Shown piece after piece: positions 43,001 to 53,526 of a DNA stretch of 64,000 nucleotides (the first letter of the stretch is position 1; each line of letters starts with the position of its first letter). The stretch is from assembly GCA_004194705.1 (NCBI GenBank), contig SADC01001305.1, forward strand, positions 520,026 through 584,025, written 5' to 3'. Position numbers and translations under genes: made by a program. The stretch is from Ditylenchus dipsaci (taxonomy: Eukaryota; Nematoda; Chromadorea; Rhabditida; Anguinidae). The notes beneath the pieces are model-generated. The model did no database searches and had not been told where the DNA came from. It was given only the letters and a program-made list of their open reading frames with translations.

Positions 43001-44240
43001 CTTTTTCGGCAATTCAAAGGAGGCTCTTTCCAGTGATTTGTGTCTAAGGTATGTGTGTGTGCACAAGCCCACAAGCTTCTTGCGCACCAAAAGCGGAAGC
43101 AAGAGTCTTGGGGATGAAATGCGCTCACTCACTTACTTTAGACATGATTTCGAGTTTTTATTCAGAAATTTTATTGTTAAAATAAAAAAATTTAAGTGCA
43201 AACAAAAAAATTTCAAAACATTATTGACAAAATCCATGTATTTTGCTTCGGTCTTAAGTGACGGCGCGCCGGCGCTGCGTGCAAGTATGGCTGTATAACC
43301 GAGGTTCGACTGTATACCGAGGTAGTGTTATATTGACTGAATTTTAAAAATTAGAACAAAAAAGGTCACCTAAGACCGAAGCAGTAGTATTACACAAAAA
43401 AACCGGAAGAGAGTCATAATTTTTAAAAACAAAATAAATTTTCTGTTGTTTTTATTTTCCTTGAAAAACCGGAACATACCGTAAATTTTCTAATAGAGCC
43501 CCCCTCTCTAATAGAGCCCCCTCGCCTATTTTTTGACTAAGATTTCAGAGTTAAGGCCATTTTTGATTGACAATTTCCAGATTTTTGGAGGATCGAAAAA
43601 TAGAGCCCCCGGGGCTCTATTAGAGCATTTACGGTACAAATTCTCAGGGTAAGGGCATGGTCTTTTAAGTCTTTTACGCTACTAGCGAAACTAAATTTGC
43701 AGCAAGAAAAACATTTAGTGATTGAAAGTAGGTTTTCAAAAAAGTGGCTTAAAAAGCCGCTAATGTTCTGTTCTATTTTTTCGTAAAAAAAAGTTTAATT
43801 AACAGAGTTTGACAATTTTACTGAAAAGTTAATTTTGCTAACCTGATTGCCGAAGCCCTCACAATTTTCGACAGTCGTAATGTAATTTTCAAATTGAAGT
43901 GGTAATTTAGAGGTCTCTTTTTCGATGTAATATTCTCCTAGCAATGGCTCATTAAAAGACATTTTTAAAAAAGATTCTTCGTCGTCTTCATAATAGTCAT
44001 AATCATCAAAATTAAGTGGCCAGATTGAAAAATTAACTAAAAATTATTTTTTGACAAAGAAAAACTCAAAAAACCGTATTTTTCCGACCTACCTACAACA
44101 AAAAACAAGAAAAAAAGGAATAACACAACATAAAAATATTCCGACAAGCTTTTCCTGAACAATATTCTCAATATATTTTTGCATAATAAAACAGCAAGTC
44201 TAATTATTTGTTTCAAGCGTTTTTTTAAAGTTAGGCGCAT
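37053..44240 (-). CDS. GT11 family alpha-1,2-fucosyltransferase-like protein
   Basis: Type II Golgi membrane glycosyltransferase, predicted to transfer fucose to glycans. Nine exons: 44093-44240, 43843-44036, 42385-42528, 39214-39284, 39007-39161, 38908-38958, 37454-37521, 37334-37411 and 37053-37289, total 381 residues with every phase matching. Exon 1 holds a basic tail and one membrane anchor (EYFYVVLFLFFLFFVV). The stem is acidic. Conserved blocks are GFGNQMWRFAGLYALGK (start of the GT11 domain), QAHKFF, the HxRxGD-type motif IHTRQGDF, and near the end CNTFVITAKLSTFAWWIAFL. Intron 6 uses a GC donor (AG/GCTAGT). Intron 3 is 3.1 kb of stacked inverted-repeat elements. The acceptor sugar is unknown. 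Confidence 0.88.
37790..37990. mobile_element. Merlin-type MITE with CCAGCGTATGTTAGGAC core
   Basis: GATCCCCTGTTGTTTTTC at the left and AAAAACAACTAGGGGGACC at the right. The core palindrome is GGCCAGCGTATGTTAGGAC ... TTCTAACATAAGCTGTCC. It ends in a C run (37980-37992). Confidence 0.6.
38225..38312 (+). ncRNA. tRNA-Gly-like relic
   Basis: GCATCGGTTGTTCAGTGGT resembles the 5' half of a tRNA-Gly with its A box. The 3' half (GGTGCTATTCCGG) is a worn B box, followed by a T run. The anticodon arm is not foldable, so it is a pseudogene or SINE head. Confidence 0.35.
39380..39577. repeat. Inverted-repeat element (AAAAGACCATGG ends)
   Basis: AAAAGACCATGGTTTTTGCG and CGCAAAAACCATGGTCTTTT mirror each other, with CACTGCTC/GGGCAGTG-like inner phrases. 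Related phrases occur near 30890-30920 and 43655. It lies in GT11 intron 3. Confidence 0.7.
39850..40499. repeat. 650-bp inverted-repeat element centred on a Merlin-type phrase
   Basis: Left GCAACTCCTCCAAAAAGAG and right CTTTTTTAGGAGGAGTTGC mirror each other. The arms extend to GCCAAAA tips. The centre is GCCTTGGGAGACCAAGGC at 40205-40222, a Merlin-like end facing itself. Confidence 0.7.
40604..41837. mobile_element. 1.23-kb foldback element with iterated CGAAATTTGCCAAAA words
   Basis: The left tip GGCTAGGGGAAACTTGCC is mirrored by GGCAAGTTTCCCCTAGCC. Behind each tip lie about nine copies of a 14-16-base word (ACGAAATTTGCCAAA on the left, its complement on the right). Then come a Merlin-type phrase CAACAGGGGGACCAAGGC, a CCAAAACCACC-rich stretch and a central palindrome around 41283. 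An ACCGTATTTTCTC element (41031-41188) is inserted only in the left arm. Frames across it are repeat artefacts. Confidence 0.85.
41031..41188. mobile_element. ACCGTATTTTCTC element, word ATTAATGAACCCC
   Basis: ACCGTATTTTCTCTATTAATG at the left and CATTAATAGAGAAAATACGGT at the right. The word TAATGAACCCC is iterated twice at the left and mirrored at the right. Interior phrase TTTTTGACTAGGATTTCAG. Confidence 0.8.
42655..42730 (+). ncRNA. tRNA-like relic with A and B boxes
   Basis: GCATCGGTGGCGCAGTCG contains a good A box (TGGCGCAGTCG). AGTTCGATTCAC about 45 bases on contains the B box core GTTCGATTC. The arms do not fold as a proper cloverleaf. It lies in GT11 intron 2. Probably a SINE head. 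Confidence 0.4.
43478..43635. mobile_element. ACCGTAAATTTTC element, word TAATAGAGCCCC
   Basis: ACCGTAAATTTTCTAATAGAG at the left and CTCTATTAGAGCATTTACGGT at the right. The word TAATAGAGCCCC is iterated twice and mirrored. The interior phrase TTTTTGACTAAGATTTCAG is shared with 41031. Confidence 0.8.
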
Positions 44241-44639
44241 TCTAAAATATTGTTTTGGAAAAAATACAAATCGATAAAATACCAGTGAAAAATCCCACGC
44301 AGTCTCAAAGATTATATCTACTTGCTTACTTTTCCAATTTTCAGTTGGAAGAGTTTTTCGATGGAAGCGCTATGCTACAAATTTTTATAGTTTTATCTTA
44401 CAGAATGTTGCGATTTTGAGCATATAACGTAAATATATTTTTATTTTTACTTCTTTTCTTATGCTTTTAGAGAATAAATTTACATAGTTCTACATTAAAA
44501 ATATTTTTGTCGATAAAACAAGTACCAGAGCTCTATTTGCGCCGTGAAATTGTGATTTGACTTTGTATTTACATATTTAGAATATTGTCTGGTTTTTAAC
44601 TGTCTGTCAATCATCCAAACTCATCACGCACTGAAAAGC

Positions 44640-45780
44640 CTAAGCCCAGAAGCGTAGCCAGAAAAGGGCAAACCTTTTCTTTGCAGCAAAAAGACTTTTT
44701 TTGCTGCTAAAATACTTTTTGCTGCAAATATTGTTTTGCTTCACATGCCTTCTTCGCAGCATTTTTCACTAGAAATATCAATTATCATACATATTTTGCG
44801 GTCGATTTGTCCACAAAATTTTTATTATGCCTTAGGAACCAATAAATCATGCTATTCAACCCGAAATTGTGTGCTGAAAACAGTCCGTTGAGACCAAAAT
44901 CCTGTTTTGACTAACTAGAATCTCAATACCCTGGGTTATTTCTGTAAAAACAGTACCCAATTTAAGGTAGTCGGCACTTATGCACTTCACATGCCTTATT
45001 CGCAGCATTTAATAATAATTTGAGAAAAGTGTTTAAACATCTCCTAAGTAATTGTTTTACGCAAGTTCTTAAGTTTTTATTTAATTTTTGCCTTTGAAAT
45101 GCATAATTACCAGGTAGTCGACCTTGGAATTAAAGGAATCATTCAGATTGAGCATATAAATAATTATATCATGCCTAGAACAGTGCCTCGAGTACTTTAG
45201 TGTGTATGAAAAGTCAGTTTTTGTCGCGAAATTTTCAGGCAGTACTTGAGTTCTTCAGCCGGACCCCACCTGGAGAATAAGAGACTACCTAGGTTTCGAA
45301 AGTGTGATTGATTGACCGTGGACAAATTGACGTGTATACGGATTGGCGAATGCACGAATTGACCGTGGACGCATTGACTGTGGACGAATTGGCGGGTGCA
45401 CGGATAGATCGTGGACGTATTGACTGTGGACGAATCGACCGCAAAATATGTATAATAATTGATATTTCCAGTAAAAAATGCTGTGAAGAAGGCGCGTGAA
45501 GCAAAACAATATTTGCAGCAAAAAAAGTATTTTAGCAGCAAAAAAAATCTTTTTGCAGCACGAATTTTGCGAATTTTTTGCAGCAAAAAAAAGTATTTTT
45601 GCAGCAAAAAAGTCTTTTTGCAGCAAAAAAAATTAGCTGCAAAAAAAAAAGTCCTTTGGGATCAAAAAGAAGTCTTTTTGCAGCAAGGAAAAGCTTTGCC
45701 CGCCAGAAAAATCTGACGGCGGGCGGGGGTCGCTATAGGCACCTCACCCTCCTCAGCATCCCAGCACCTCTGCTTACGCC
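44640..45780. repeat. Foldback region with iterated TTTTTGCAGCAAAA words
   Basis: AAGGGCAAACCTTTTCTTTG near 44665 is mirrored by CAAGGAAAAGCTTTGCCC near 45684. Each arm has several TTTTTGCAGCAAAAA copies (two or three left, eight or more right, 45510-45680). A separate array with unit ATTGACCGTGGACG occupies 45310-45445. Many overlapping reading frames here are repeat artefacts. Confidence 0.65.
45310..45445. repeat. Tandem ATTGACCGTGGACG words
   Basis: About ten imperfect 12-14-base copies such as ATTGACCGTGGAC, ATTGACTGTGGACG and ATTGGCGGGTGCACG. It is the same style of iterated word as at 30483 and 40615. Confidence 0.65.
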
Positions 45781-46298
45781 CCTGCCTAAGCCTAAGCACT
45801 ATACATCAAGATCGCAGAGATCGATGAGCCATTAAGGAGCCGAGTAACAGATTGATCCCTGGTTAATTTAAGTTTAAATGTTAAAGTAACTTTTGTATGA
45901 GGCTTAGTCACAGCGTTATGGCGGACTCAAAAATGTCATTATTTCAAACAATAACTTATTATTTTTGAATAGTACGAAAGTCATTTAGCTCACAATGTGA
46001 GTACAGCAACTAATAGCAAAAAAAACGTGCGGTCGTATGAGACAACCTAATATTTACGATATACTCGAAAACTTGAGTTTGTTTATTTTAGTAGTATTTG
46101 TGTTAATTAGCGCATAGCTGTGGTAAATAAATTTTTTATTGAACAAATAAATTATTACATTTAATATTGAAGTATTACAAGTTTTTAATACTTTTTAATA
46201 CTATTCGTTTTCACAAACGTCAGGCGTGTTTGGTCCATAACTAAATTTTGGGCGATCCGCTCTTTCTTCAATATTTGCTTAAAGTTCAGAATCCTGTC

Positions 46299-46574
46299 TC
46301 ATTTCCTTTTAATGCTGTTAGGGTTTTTATCTTGAGCATGAGTAGAGAGCACAGTCTCATTATCCACTTGTTTATTATACATGAATGAAAAAGAAGGATC
46401 GTCTATGCTAAAAGATCTTGGAGCCCCAGTTGTGTTGTCAGAAGAACTCGGATCATCCAGGAATGATACTGATTCTGCAGGGACACGGGAATATTTGCAA
46501 GAACTAAAGAAATAATTGTTTCCATTGAACAAAGTAAAAGAGAAGAAAATATTGCTCATTGGCATCAAAGTCAT
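46299..46574 (-). CDS. Hypothetical Ser-rich protein, start uncertain
   Basis: The frame encodes 91 residues, with a hydrophobic start (SNIFFSFTLFNGNNYFF) and a Ser/Asp-rich body (VSFLDDPSSSDNTTGAP, FSIDDPSFSFMYN) ending NSIKRK. An acceptor-like TTTCTTTAG precedes SSCKYSRVP, so the body may be an exon and the first codons intronic. A TATATAAAA-like box on the minus strand near 46640-46650 would fit a promoter. No family recognised. Confidence 0.35.
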   Translation of the reverse strand: MTLMPMSNIFFSFTLFNGNNYFFSSCKYSRVPAESVSFLDDPSSSDNTTGAPRSFSIDDPSFSFMYNKQVDNETVLSTHAQDKNPNSIKRK

Positions 46575-46649
46575 ATCGCAACACAGAAATATTAAGTCTT
46601 AGAACTGAGCTAAATAAATAAACAAAGCATGCTAAGGGCCTTTTTATAT

Positions 46650-48110
46650 GTCATTTCAACAACAGCTTTGATGTTTGTCCAGCTAGGCAACGAGATTTCT
46701 AGAAATTTGTAGAAAAAAGCTACACAAGGAGAACATGCTTTTTCTCGCCCTTTCCAATAGATATGTGTAGACAGGACGAGGGAAAAGTAATTAAATGAAG
46801 GTAGAGGGATAATTTTATGTGACTGCTTTATTTTTTATAAATCTTAAAGTGAGACAAAAACGCCTTTGCTTTACATTCTTTCAATTTATTATTCTCACAA
46901 TCCTAAGCAATGACAAATATATTTGAAATTAGCGAAATTTGTATTTCCTGAAAATTAATCAGTATTAATGACGTAAATTTTTTTTGAGTGAGTGTATTTG
47001 CATACTAACGATTATTTTTTCACACATAAAATCACAATTTTTGAGCATCGACTAGAACGATTCTTAGAACGATGTCGAGATTTCGGGTGCTCAACCGAAA
47101 TTCAAAAACGCTCAAAATACGCTCAAAAATGAGTTGTAATAATTCTAACTATTATACAAGCTTTTTTGTCTTGTTTCCTAAGCTGAAATAATTTTTTGTG
47201 GCCTAGCAACTAAAATTAAAGTTGTTGGTACTTATCCCGTTCACCCCCAACCCCAAAATATTTGAATAGTAACTTGAAAGAACGTCCTAAGCTACTTTTC
47301 TCTGCTTAATACGATACAAAAAACATGTCTGAACGGTTCCAATGCAAGGCTTTAGCTTAACAAAGGTACATGGTCTTTATAAAGAATTGATAGAGTATTT
47401 TTGACTAAGTGTGACTAAATTTTGGTCAAATATGAGAAAAAAGTAATAAGTTTTAAATATTTTTTAGGGCCTAGCGCATGTATAAACTGTCGTACGCACT
47501 TGCATTTGTGTTGCTTATTACTACCCTCATTCGACATGGTCCCCCTGGTGTGTATTTTAGGCCAAATCTTAGGCAAGGGTTTGTTGGGCATGTTAGGATA
47601 GACTCAAACATTTTTTCTTACTTAATTTTACTAAGAAATATGCTCGACCCCGTCCTAATATATGCTGGTTTACGCTTGCCTAATCCTAAAAATGAACAAA
47701 TAATTGAAAAATGACCCTAAAAAGACCATCTGGCTTATGAGTTAAAGTCAAATTTTTTTGAAAAAAAATTAAATGAGAAACTGTTTATAAATGTTTTATG
47801 TTCAATTCTAGAAATGATTAATAAAAAGCACTTCTAAACATTTCTTCAAATACAATTTAAAAAATTGCATTTGACTTTCAGTGGACTGTAATCCGCTGTT
47901 TTGGCCCCAAACCTGATATGGATTACATGACAAGGATTGTAATTTATATTTTCTTTCAACAGTCAAAAACGTGTGAAGAAGTGACGGCCTGTTTTACTTC
48001 TCTATACTATGATTTTTTAAATTAGTTTCTCGTAGTTAAATTTTTCGTAATAATCTGTTTACAACAGCAATAAGCATTTTTCGAAAACTAGTGATTGATC
48101 ACCGTTAATG
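46650..48110. other. Intergenic DNA with one Merlin-type MITE
   Basis: No gene seen. A palindromic Merlin-type MITE core occupies about 47536-47700 (GGTCCCCCTGG, then GGCAAGGG...GCTTGCC). Iterated AAACGCTCAAAATACGCTCA-like words lie near 47040-47135. Confidence 0.4.
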
Positions 48111-48130
48111 TTCTAATAGAGCCCCTGGAG

Positions 48131-49258
48131 GGTTATGCGTAATTAGTGCGCCGGTAATTAGTGCGCCAGAATGGCTGTGGATGGATTCATTTTTGATAAG
48201 TTTATCCTTGATTAATTTCATCCTCCGCTAAATTCATCCTCTAAATCTCCGAGGTTACAGGTTCAAATCCCGGTGGGTGCAGACTTTTTTCTTTGCTATT
48301 TATGCCAGTAAAATAATTTTCTAGGGATTAATTAATCTCAGGGTGAGTAGGAAAACCACTTGTATCCACCCTGGAAGGTATACCTTTCTTACAACATGAA
48401 AATTTTAGATTTAGCCAAAAGGTGTGAAAACCATGGTATCCTACTAAAGAGCATGCTTCAACAGTGTTTGATAATTCCAAGAAAGTGATTTTTACAAACG
48501 AATACCCCGGTACCGAGTTAGATAGTCCCTCAGTTGCCTGGAGGGTGCTATAACCATTAGGCAAGTGAGGTAACTACTAGGTGGCCACCCCAAACCACTA
48601 GGTGGCCAACCCAAACAACTAGGGAGCAACCAGGGTGGTATACTTGACGATCACTTCAGCCATCAGCCTCAGCCGGCTGAGTTAGGAAAATCGTCCTCAG
48701 CCTCAGCCGTCAGCCAGGTCAAAATTTTTTCCTCATCCACAGCCTTAGCCGGCTTAGGTGTGAAAATTTCACATCAGCCTCAGCCGTCAGCCGGGCCCAA
48801 AATTTTAACTCAGCCGTCAGCCTCAGCCGGCTGATGGCTGAGTTAAGACTCAGCCGGCTGAAGTTACCACCCTGGTAGCAACCCCAAACCACCGGGTAAA
48901 ATCAGGTACCTCTATCTAAGTACCATCACTTGAGCACTAGTACATGGACACTTCAATATCACCTTGTCAGTACCTCAAAGTTGAGTTGCCGCAAAGCTAA
49001 CGCCAAAATTGCGATGAGAACATGTGTTTTGAGGCTGTTTGCTGATAAAAGTTAGTTTGTGTTACTAACATTGCTTGGGGTACTAACCTTACGGTTGAGG
49101 TACCCTCTACGGGTTAAGGATGCCAACTAGGTGCTTGCGGCACCATCCAAGAGGCCAGGGTTTCCTTCCAGTTATGGTTACGATTCTGAATTCTCTTAGA
49201 GACATTCTGGCGCACTAATTACGGCGCACTAATTACCGGCACACTAATTATGCATAGC
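48131..49258. mobile_element. 1.13-kb foldback element with GTAATTAGTGCGCC words
   Basis: The left tip TATGCGTAATTAGTGCGCC is mirrored by the right tip (GGCACACTAATTATGCATA). The 14-base word is repeated two or three times in each tip. It is inserted in an ACCGTAAATTTTC-type element, whose TAATAGAGCCCC word lies at 48115 and AGCTCTATTTTTCGACC at 49266. Inside are a tRNA T-arm-like phrase (GGTTCAAATCCCGG near 48262), CCAAACCACTAGGTGG repeats and a hAT-like element. Confidence 0.75.
48631..48874. mobile_element. hAT-like element, word CAGCCTCAGCCG iterated
   Basis: CAGGGTGGTATAC at the left and GTTACCACCCTG at the right. The flanks GGAGCAAC and GTAGCAAC agree at 7 of 8 bases. The interior is almost entirely TCAGCCTCAGCCG, CAGCCGTCAG and CAGCCGGCTGA words, self-complementary around CCGG. 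Confidence 0.8.
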
Positions 49259-49348
49259 CCCCTGAAGCTCTATTTTTCGACCTCTCAAAAAAGGAAAACT
49301 TCGAGATCGGTACTTATCCCGTTTACCGTTTACTATTTTTACATTTTA

Positions 49349-49482
49349 TAGGCTTAGACTTAGGCAAGGGTAAGCCAGGGTAAGTTAGGACAGGTTCAAA
49401 AATGTTTTTAAACTTTAAAAAGTTAGAAAAACATGTTTTAGTTTATCCTAACATACGCTGGCCTAACCTTGCCTAAGCCTAA
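49349..49482. mobile_element. Merlin-type MITE core (TTAGGCAAGG palindrome)
   Basis: GGCTTAGACTTAGGCAAGG at the left and CCTTGCCTAAGCC at the right around CCTAACATACGCTGGCC. Same core as at 32045, 37846 and 47560. Confidence 0.6.
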
Positions 49483-50070
49483 AATTTGGACCTGCTTAAA
49501 ATTTTGGACCTGCTACCCTGAATCCCAAAATTGACAAAACGGGATCCAGTTCGCGTCAATTTCGAGATTCAGGGTTGCAGGTTCAAAATTTTCGAAGAAA
49601 ACTTCAAAAGTAAAAGGTCTAATAGATAGAAGAATCAAAAGTAGCTGAAGATTATGAAATTTCAGCTATCAATGTCCATTAAAAGTGGGTCAAAAATAGG
49701 TTTCAAAGTAAAGTCCCGAAATACCGGAAGTGGTCTCTGGTTAAGGTACCATAATGCGAAATTTCACCCATTCACCCATTAAACAAAAACAAATGCAAAC
49801 AACAAAAAATGTTAATAATAAGTTAATATTTGCGTTTAAACCTTCAAAAAACTTCAATTTTGACAATGCAATCACCAACAACAATAAATGTTGTAAAGTG
49901 AAATATTTATTTCCTTCTTAAACCAGCAAAAGTTATTAGAAAAAGTTGTTTTTGCCGATTTTATAAACCGAATAATACTTGTTTAAATTTGTCAACAAAC
50001 TTACATTATTTACTATTTAAACAATCTGTTTTTGCTCTTTTTGAAACATTCTTTTCTGAAACTATTCCAA

Positions 50071-50545
50071 ATGGCTAAATTGGTGATTTTGCTTATCGCC
50101 TTTGCTCTTGTCTTAACTCTATCAGGTAATTTGATGCTGTATAAGAATAGGGTGCATTTTTTTCCTTGCTTGCCTTGTTGATTTCTTTGGTTATATTTGC
50201 TGCATGAACAAAGCTGATTCAGGTGATTACGGTTGGGATGATGACCTTAGTCACAATATGCAACATAAAAAAACCTTTTATAGTTATATTCTAAAAATAC
50301 TGCTAAAACGATAGGTGGACCAAGACCAAATTAACCGAAAAACAACAGGGAAGACCAAGGCAGAAAAAATGAATTTCATTGTTCAAATTTCAGCAGCTGA
50401 CAAAATGAAGCATGAGGCATCAGCCAGAGCAAAGAGAGATGCATCTGGTAGTCACCACGCAGCTGGTGGTCACTTTGTGCAGGAAACTGTGGTTAAACGA
50501 GATGCTATGGATCAATACTGCAGAAACCAGTGTGAATGTACTTAA
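50071..50545 (+). CDS. Neuropeptide-like secreted precursor with KRDA sites
   Basis: Exons 50071-50125 and 50394-50545 join in phase (TCAG/GT ... CAG) to give 68 residues. A signal peptide (MAKLVILLIAFALVLTLS) is followed by a short pro-segment with a dibasic site (ARAKRDASG). Next come a His/Gly-rich peptide SGSHHAAGGHFVQETVV and a second KRDA site. The C-terminal peptide DAMDQYCRNQCECT has three Cys. The repeated KR-DA processing sites suggest two released peptides, as in neuropeptide-like or antimicrobial precursors. The 268-nt intron holds a Merlin-type phrase (AACAACAGGGAAGACCAAGG). The exact family is not recognised. Confidence 0.65.
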
Positions 50546-50948
50546 GATAAAAGAAACAAATGCATTATCCACCTTTTTAAACGTATTGATGTGAAATTAT
50601 TAATTCAAAGTAAACTTTCTAAATTGAAACTTTTAATTACACTTTTAAATCTAAGATTTCTTTTTTTTCAATAATTTTTCATTAAATCTGATCATCTCGT
50701 TTGACAAAAAAAATTGAGCAGCTTTGGCAAGGTAAATACTACGGTAAATACAAATAAAATATACTAGAATTTATTGTTTTCAAAAATAATTAGCCAGATC
50801 TAACAAATACAGTTGATTGCGATAGTTACAAACGGAAAATTCCCAAATATTTTTTTGATGATCCGTTATATTCCACGATATTTATTTGATTAATAGCTCC
50901 CGATATTTACAATTTCATAACATTCAACAAAATTAAAGACAAGCATAG

Positions 50949-53147
50949 CTAACTTCTCGCAACAATTCGAGTAGGATGGTCTGTAGGCTTTACAACAAGC
51001 GAGAAATTTGGTCTTATATCGACATCATTGGAGGTAGCATATAGATTATACTTTTGCAAGACTGTGGTCAATATCAAAAACAGTTCCATTTTGGCCAATC
51101 CTTCAGCTGCACACTGTCTTTTGCCCATACCAAATGCAAGTAGCTTGTTAACTTGTGGCTGAAACAAAACAGATAGACAATAGATCATAGTGGATTTCAA
51201 TAACTGGCCTTTTGGAAGGAATGGCCGTCTTCCATCAAAAAACGCTCTGGAATAAACTTTTCTGGACCTTCAAACACAGGGTCATTAGTAAAAATACTGT
51301 AGGTTTGGCACATCACAGTAGTGTCTTTAGGAATAAATTTCCGGCTATTGTTTGGTCAGAAGTAGCTTAAATAAGTTGTACTGTGAATTTTATTAAACAA
51401 ATAAAAAGTGAAGTTACAATCATGCAGCAGAATAGGCACCACATTGGCGTATCGCTGGATTTCTAGGATTAGCGCAGACACATAGGGCATCATGGCTTTG
51501 TCGGCCATGGTGGGGTATCTATCTCTGCCAACCACCCTATCTATTTCTTCATGAGCTTTTTTCTATAAAAAATATCGTAAAAGTTTCAAGATTAACTGAG
51601 ATTACCTGGACTTCTGGATACTTGACTAAATATAGCATAGCCCATCTTAAAGTTGTAGAGGTGGTTTCCATTCCTAAAATACCAACAATGGTATTAATAT
51701 GAAGGTGAAAAATAGCTTTTTTACCTGCAATCCAAAAATCGGAAGCTAGACAATACAACTGTGTCATACTAAAAAAATAACTTTTTGAGCAAGCTGGATG
51801 AAATGAAATAGAACTAACTTCAGGTATGAGTTGTTGGGGCTGCTTTCCATCTCTTGCAAATAGGCCTGAACAAATGTGGAAACATCTGAGTTAGGTATAA
51901 AGTCTCGACGTATAACATCCACTTGTGCAATTACAAACTCATAATACTAAACAAACTTGATTGGTTTAAAAAATAGCATATCAGGTTGCCTATAAGTTAA
52001 TTTTAAAAAACAAGCTTGATCACTTGATTTTTTTATAAATACAATACAACTAATTAAAATTTCTTTTTGCTTTTCGTGCTACTGAATTCGTTTTAAGTCT
52101 TTTTAAAATTTCAAAAAACATAGGTTAACCAAGATATAAAATTGCAAAAATCCAAAATGTGCTTGACGGCCATGTCGATCTACATACATGCAATCTGCAC
52201 TCTGTTTCCAGAAAACCTTAAAAACAATCCAATTTACTTTAGCCATCCGCTTGGACAGCTGAGAGTATTGAGCATTGATCAAAGGCACTTTGGTCAAGAT
52301 TGGCCATGTCCCATAGAAATTCATCATCAGCGAGGTAAAATTGGCAAACAACAAGGTAATAGTCTCAACAAAGTCAAAGAATTTGTCACATTTGTTGTAA
52401 TGGTTGATAAAACCGAACAGGGTCTCGTTGATCACATTTCCTACGGTCAGCTAAACAAGTGTGAATATTGTTTTACGAAATTTTATTCGAAAAGTTTACT
52501 TGGAGAGGTTTAAACCACATGACTGCATCCTTATCTTCCAAAGACTCCAGATGACCAACCAAGTTGTGGATCGACCTCATCACCTACAAAGATAATCTAA
52601 AATCGATAAGCAAGATATTATTTTTAGTAAACCTGCTGTTCCATCAATGACTTGCCCATACCAAAGTTTCTGAGTATTGAAATGGAGACCTTTCTTTGCT
52701 CATACCAGTTTGGGCCATTTGAAGCAAAAATTCCGCCGTTAGTGTTATTGGTCAGGAGTATAAATGGTGGTTTTTCTTTTTTGCCGATGAAGTGTTCGCC
52801 TAATTTTATTACGTCTGATATGCAAAGATATATAAAAATATGAACACACACCTTTGGTGACCAGACACTCTTTGATGCTCTCATAGTCCGCTATAACAAC
52901 GGTGGGACAGGGCAAAAACAAAGTGTAGACAGGTCCATATTTCAGAGAAAGGCTGTGGTAAAACTCCATGGTGTTTTCTTTGGGAAACTAATTTTTTGAG
53001 AATAAGCTAGGTTTTCCCCCAAACCTTTACCTGAAAAAGATTTCCGACCAAAGGCCAAGGAAAAGGCCCTTTAGGATATTTGCGGACTGCCCAATAATAT
53101 TTGACCAAATAAGCTAGAGCTAAGGTAAATAAAAATAAGGAAATCAT
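50949..53147 (-). CDS. Cytochrome P450 (CYP2-clan-like)
   Basis: Haem monooxygenase anchored in the endoplasmic reticulum, acting on lipophilic substrates. Eleven exons: 53031-53147, 52852-52987, 52633-52799, 52500-52583, 52238-52450, 51819-51946, 51725-51768, 51606-51673, 51418-51562, 51209-51365 and 50949-51158, about 489 residues. Visible landmarks: N-terminal membrane anchor, Pro-rich hinge KYPKGPFPWPLVGN, helix C WYEQRK, helix I AGMETTSTTLRW, ExxR in LEIQRY, PERF, and haem-binding FGMGKRQCAAE with the axial Cys. The residue two after Cys is Ala instead of the usual Gly. Exon 10 needs one extra base near 51338-51340 to read TIAG/KFIPKDTTV. Intron 10 begins GC (AAG/GCCAGT). Subfamily and substrate cannot be told. 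Confidence 0.92.
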
Positions 53148-53478
53148 TCCGAGCTTTTGAATGCTAAGATTACTGGAAGAAATTTTTTCTGGTTTAAGTG
53201 TAGCTTACTGTCTTCATTACTGCGGCCTTAAGTACTGCAATATTTTCGTTTCTTTTTGTACTTTAAAATTGCAGAAGAGTGCAAAAGAATTGTAATTTGC
53301 CTACGATAATTCTGATAGATCGAGGTTTTTTTAACTACAACTTTTTTGCTACTCAGCTATTTGAGTAATTAAAAGGGCAATTAAGAGTACAACTACTTCA
53401 TCTATCACTTTGACTAAAAAAGAGACATTCTCTGCAACTTTGGAAAAAGAAGGAAGTGATATTTTTGAGTATGGTGTC

Positions 53479-53512
53479 AATTGTTGCTATCCCACTATTC
53501 CAAGACATCGTT
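53479..53512 (+). repeat. 34-bp direct repeat left of the Merlin element
   Basis: Starts AATTGTTGCTATCCCAC and is identical over 34 bases to 55100-55133. It is followed by 14 diverged bases before the transposon tip. See the finding on target duplication. Confidence 0.8.
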
Positions 53513-53526
53513 ATTTTTTCATTTAA

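Noticed and set aside
45197..45716. Several overlapping 60-136 codon frames on both strands
   Set aside because: They run through TTTTTGCAGCAAAA and ATTGACCGTGGACG arrays and are open only because the repeats lack stops.
48655..48870. Possible CRISPR-like array of short repeats
   Set aside because: Repeats are contiguous, degenerate and self-complementary with no spacers, and they are bounded by hAT-like ends in a eukaryotic genome.
52142..52513. 123-codon plus-strand frame
   Set aside because: It is antisense to the P450 exons at 52238-52450, which have homology and matching splice phases.
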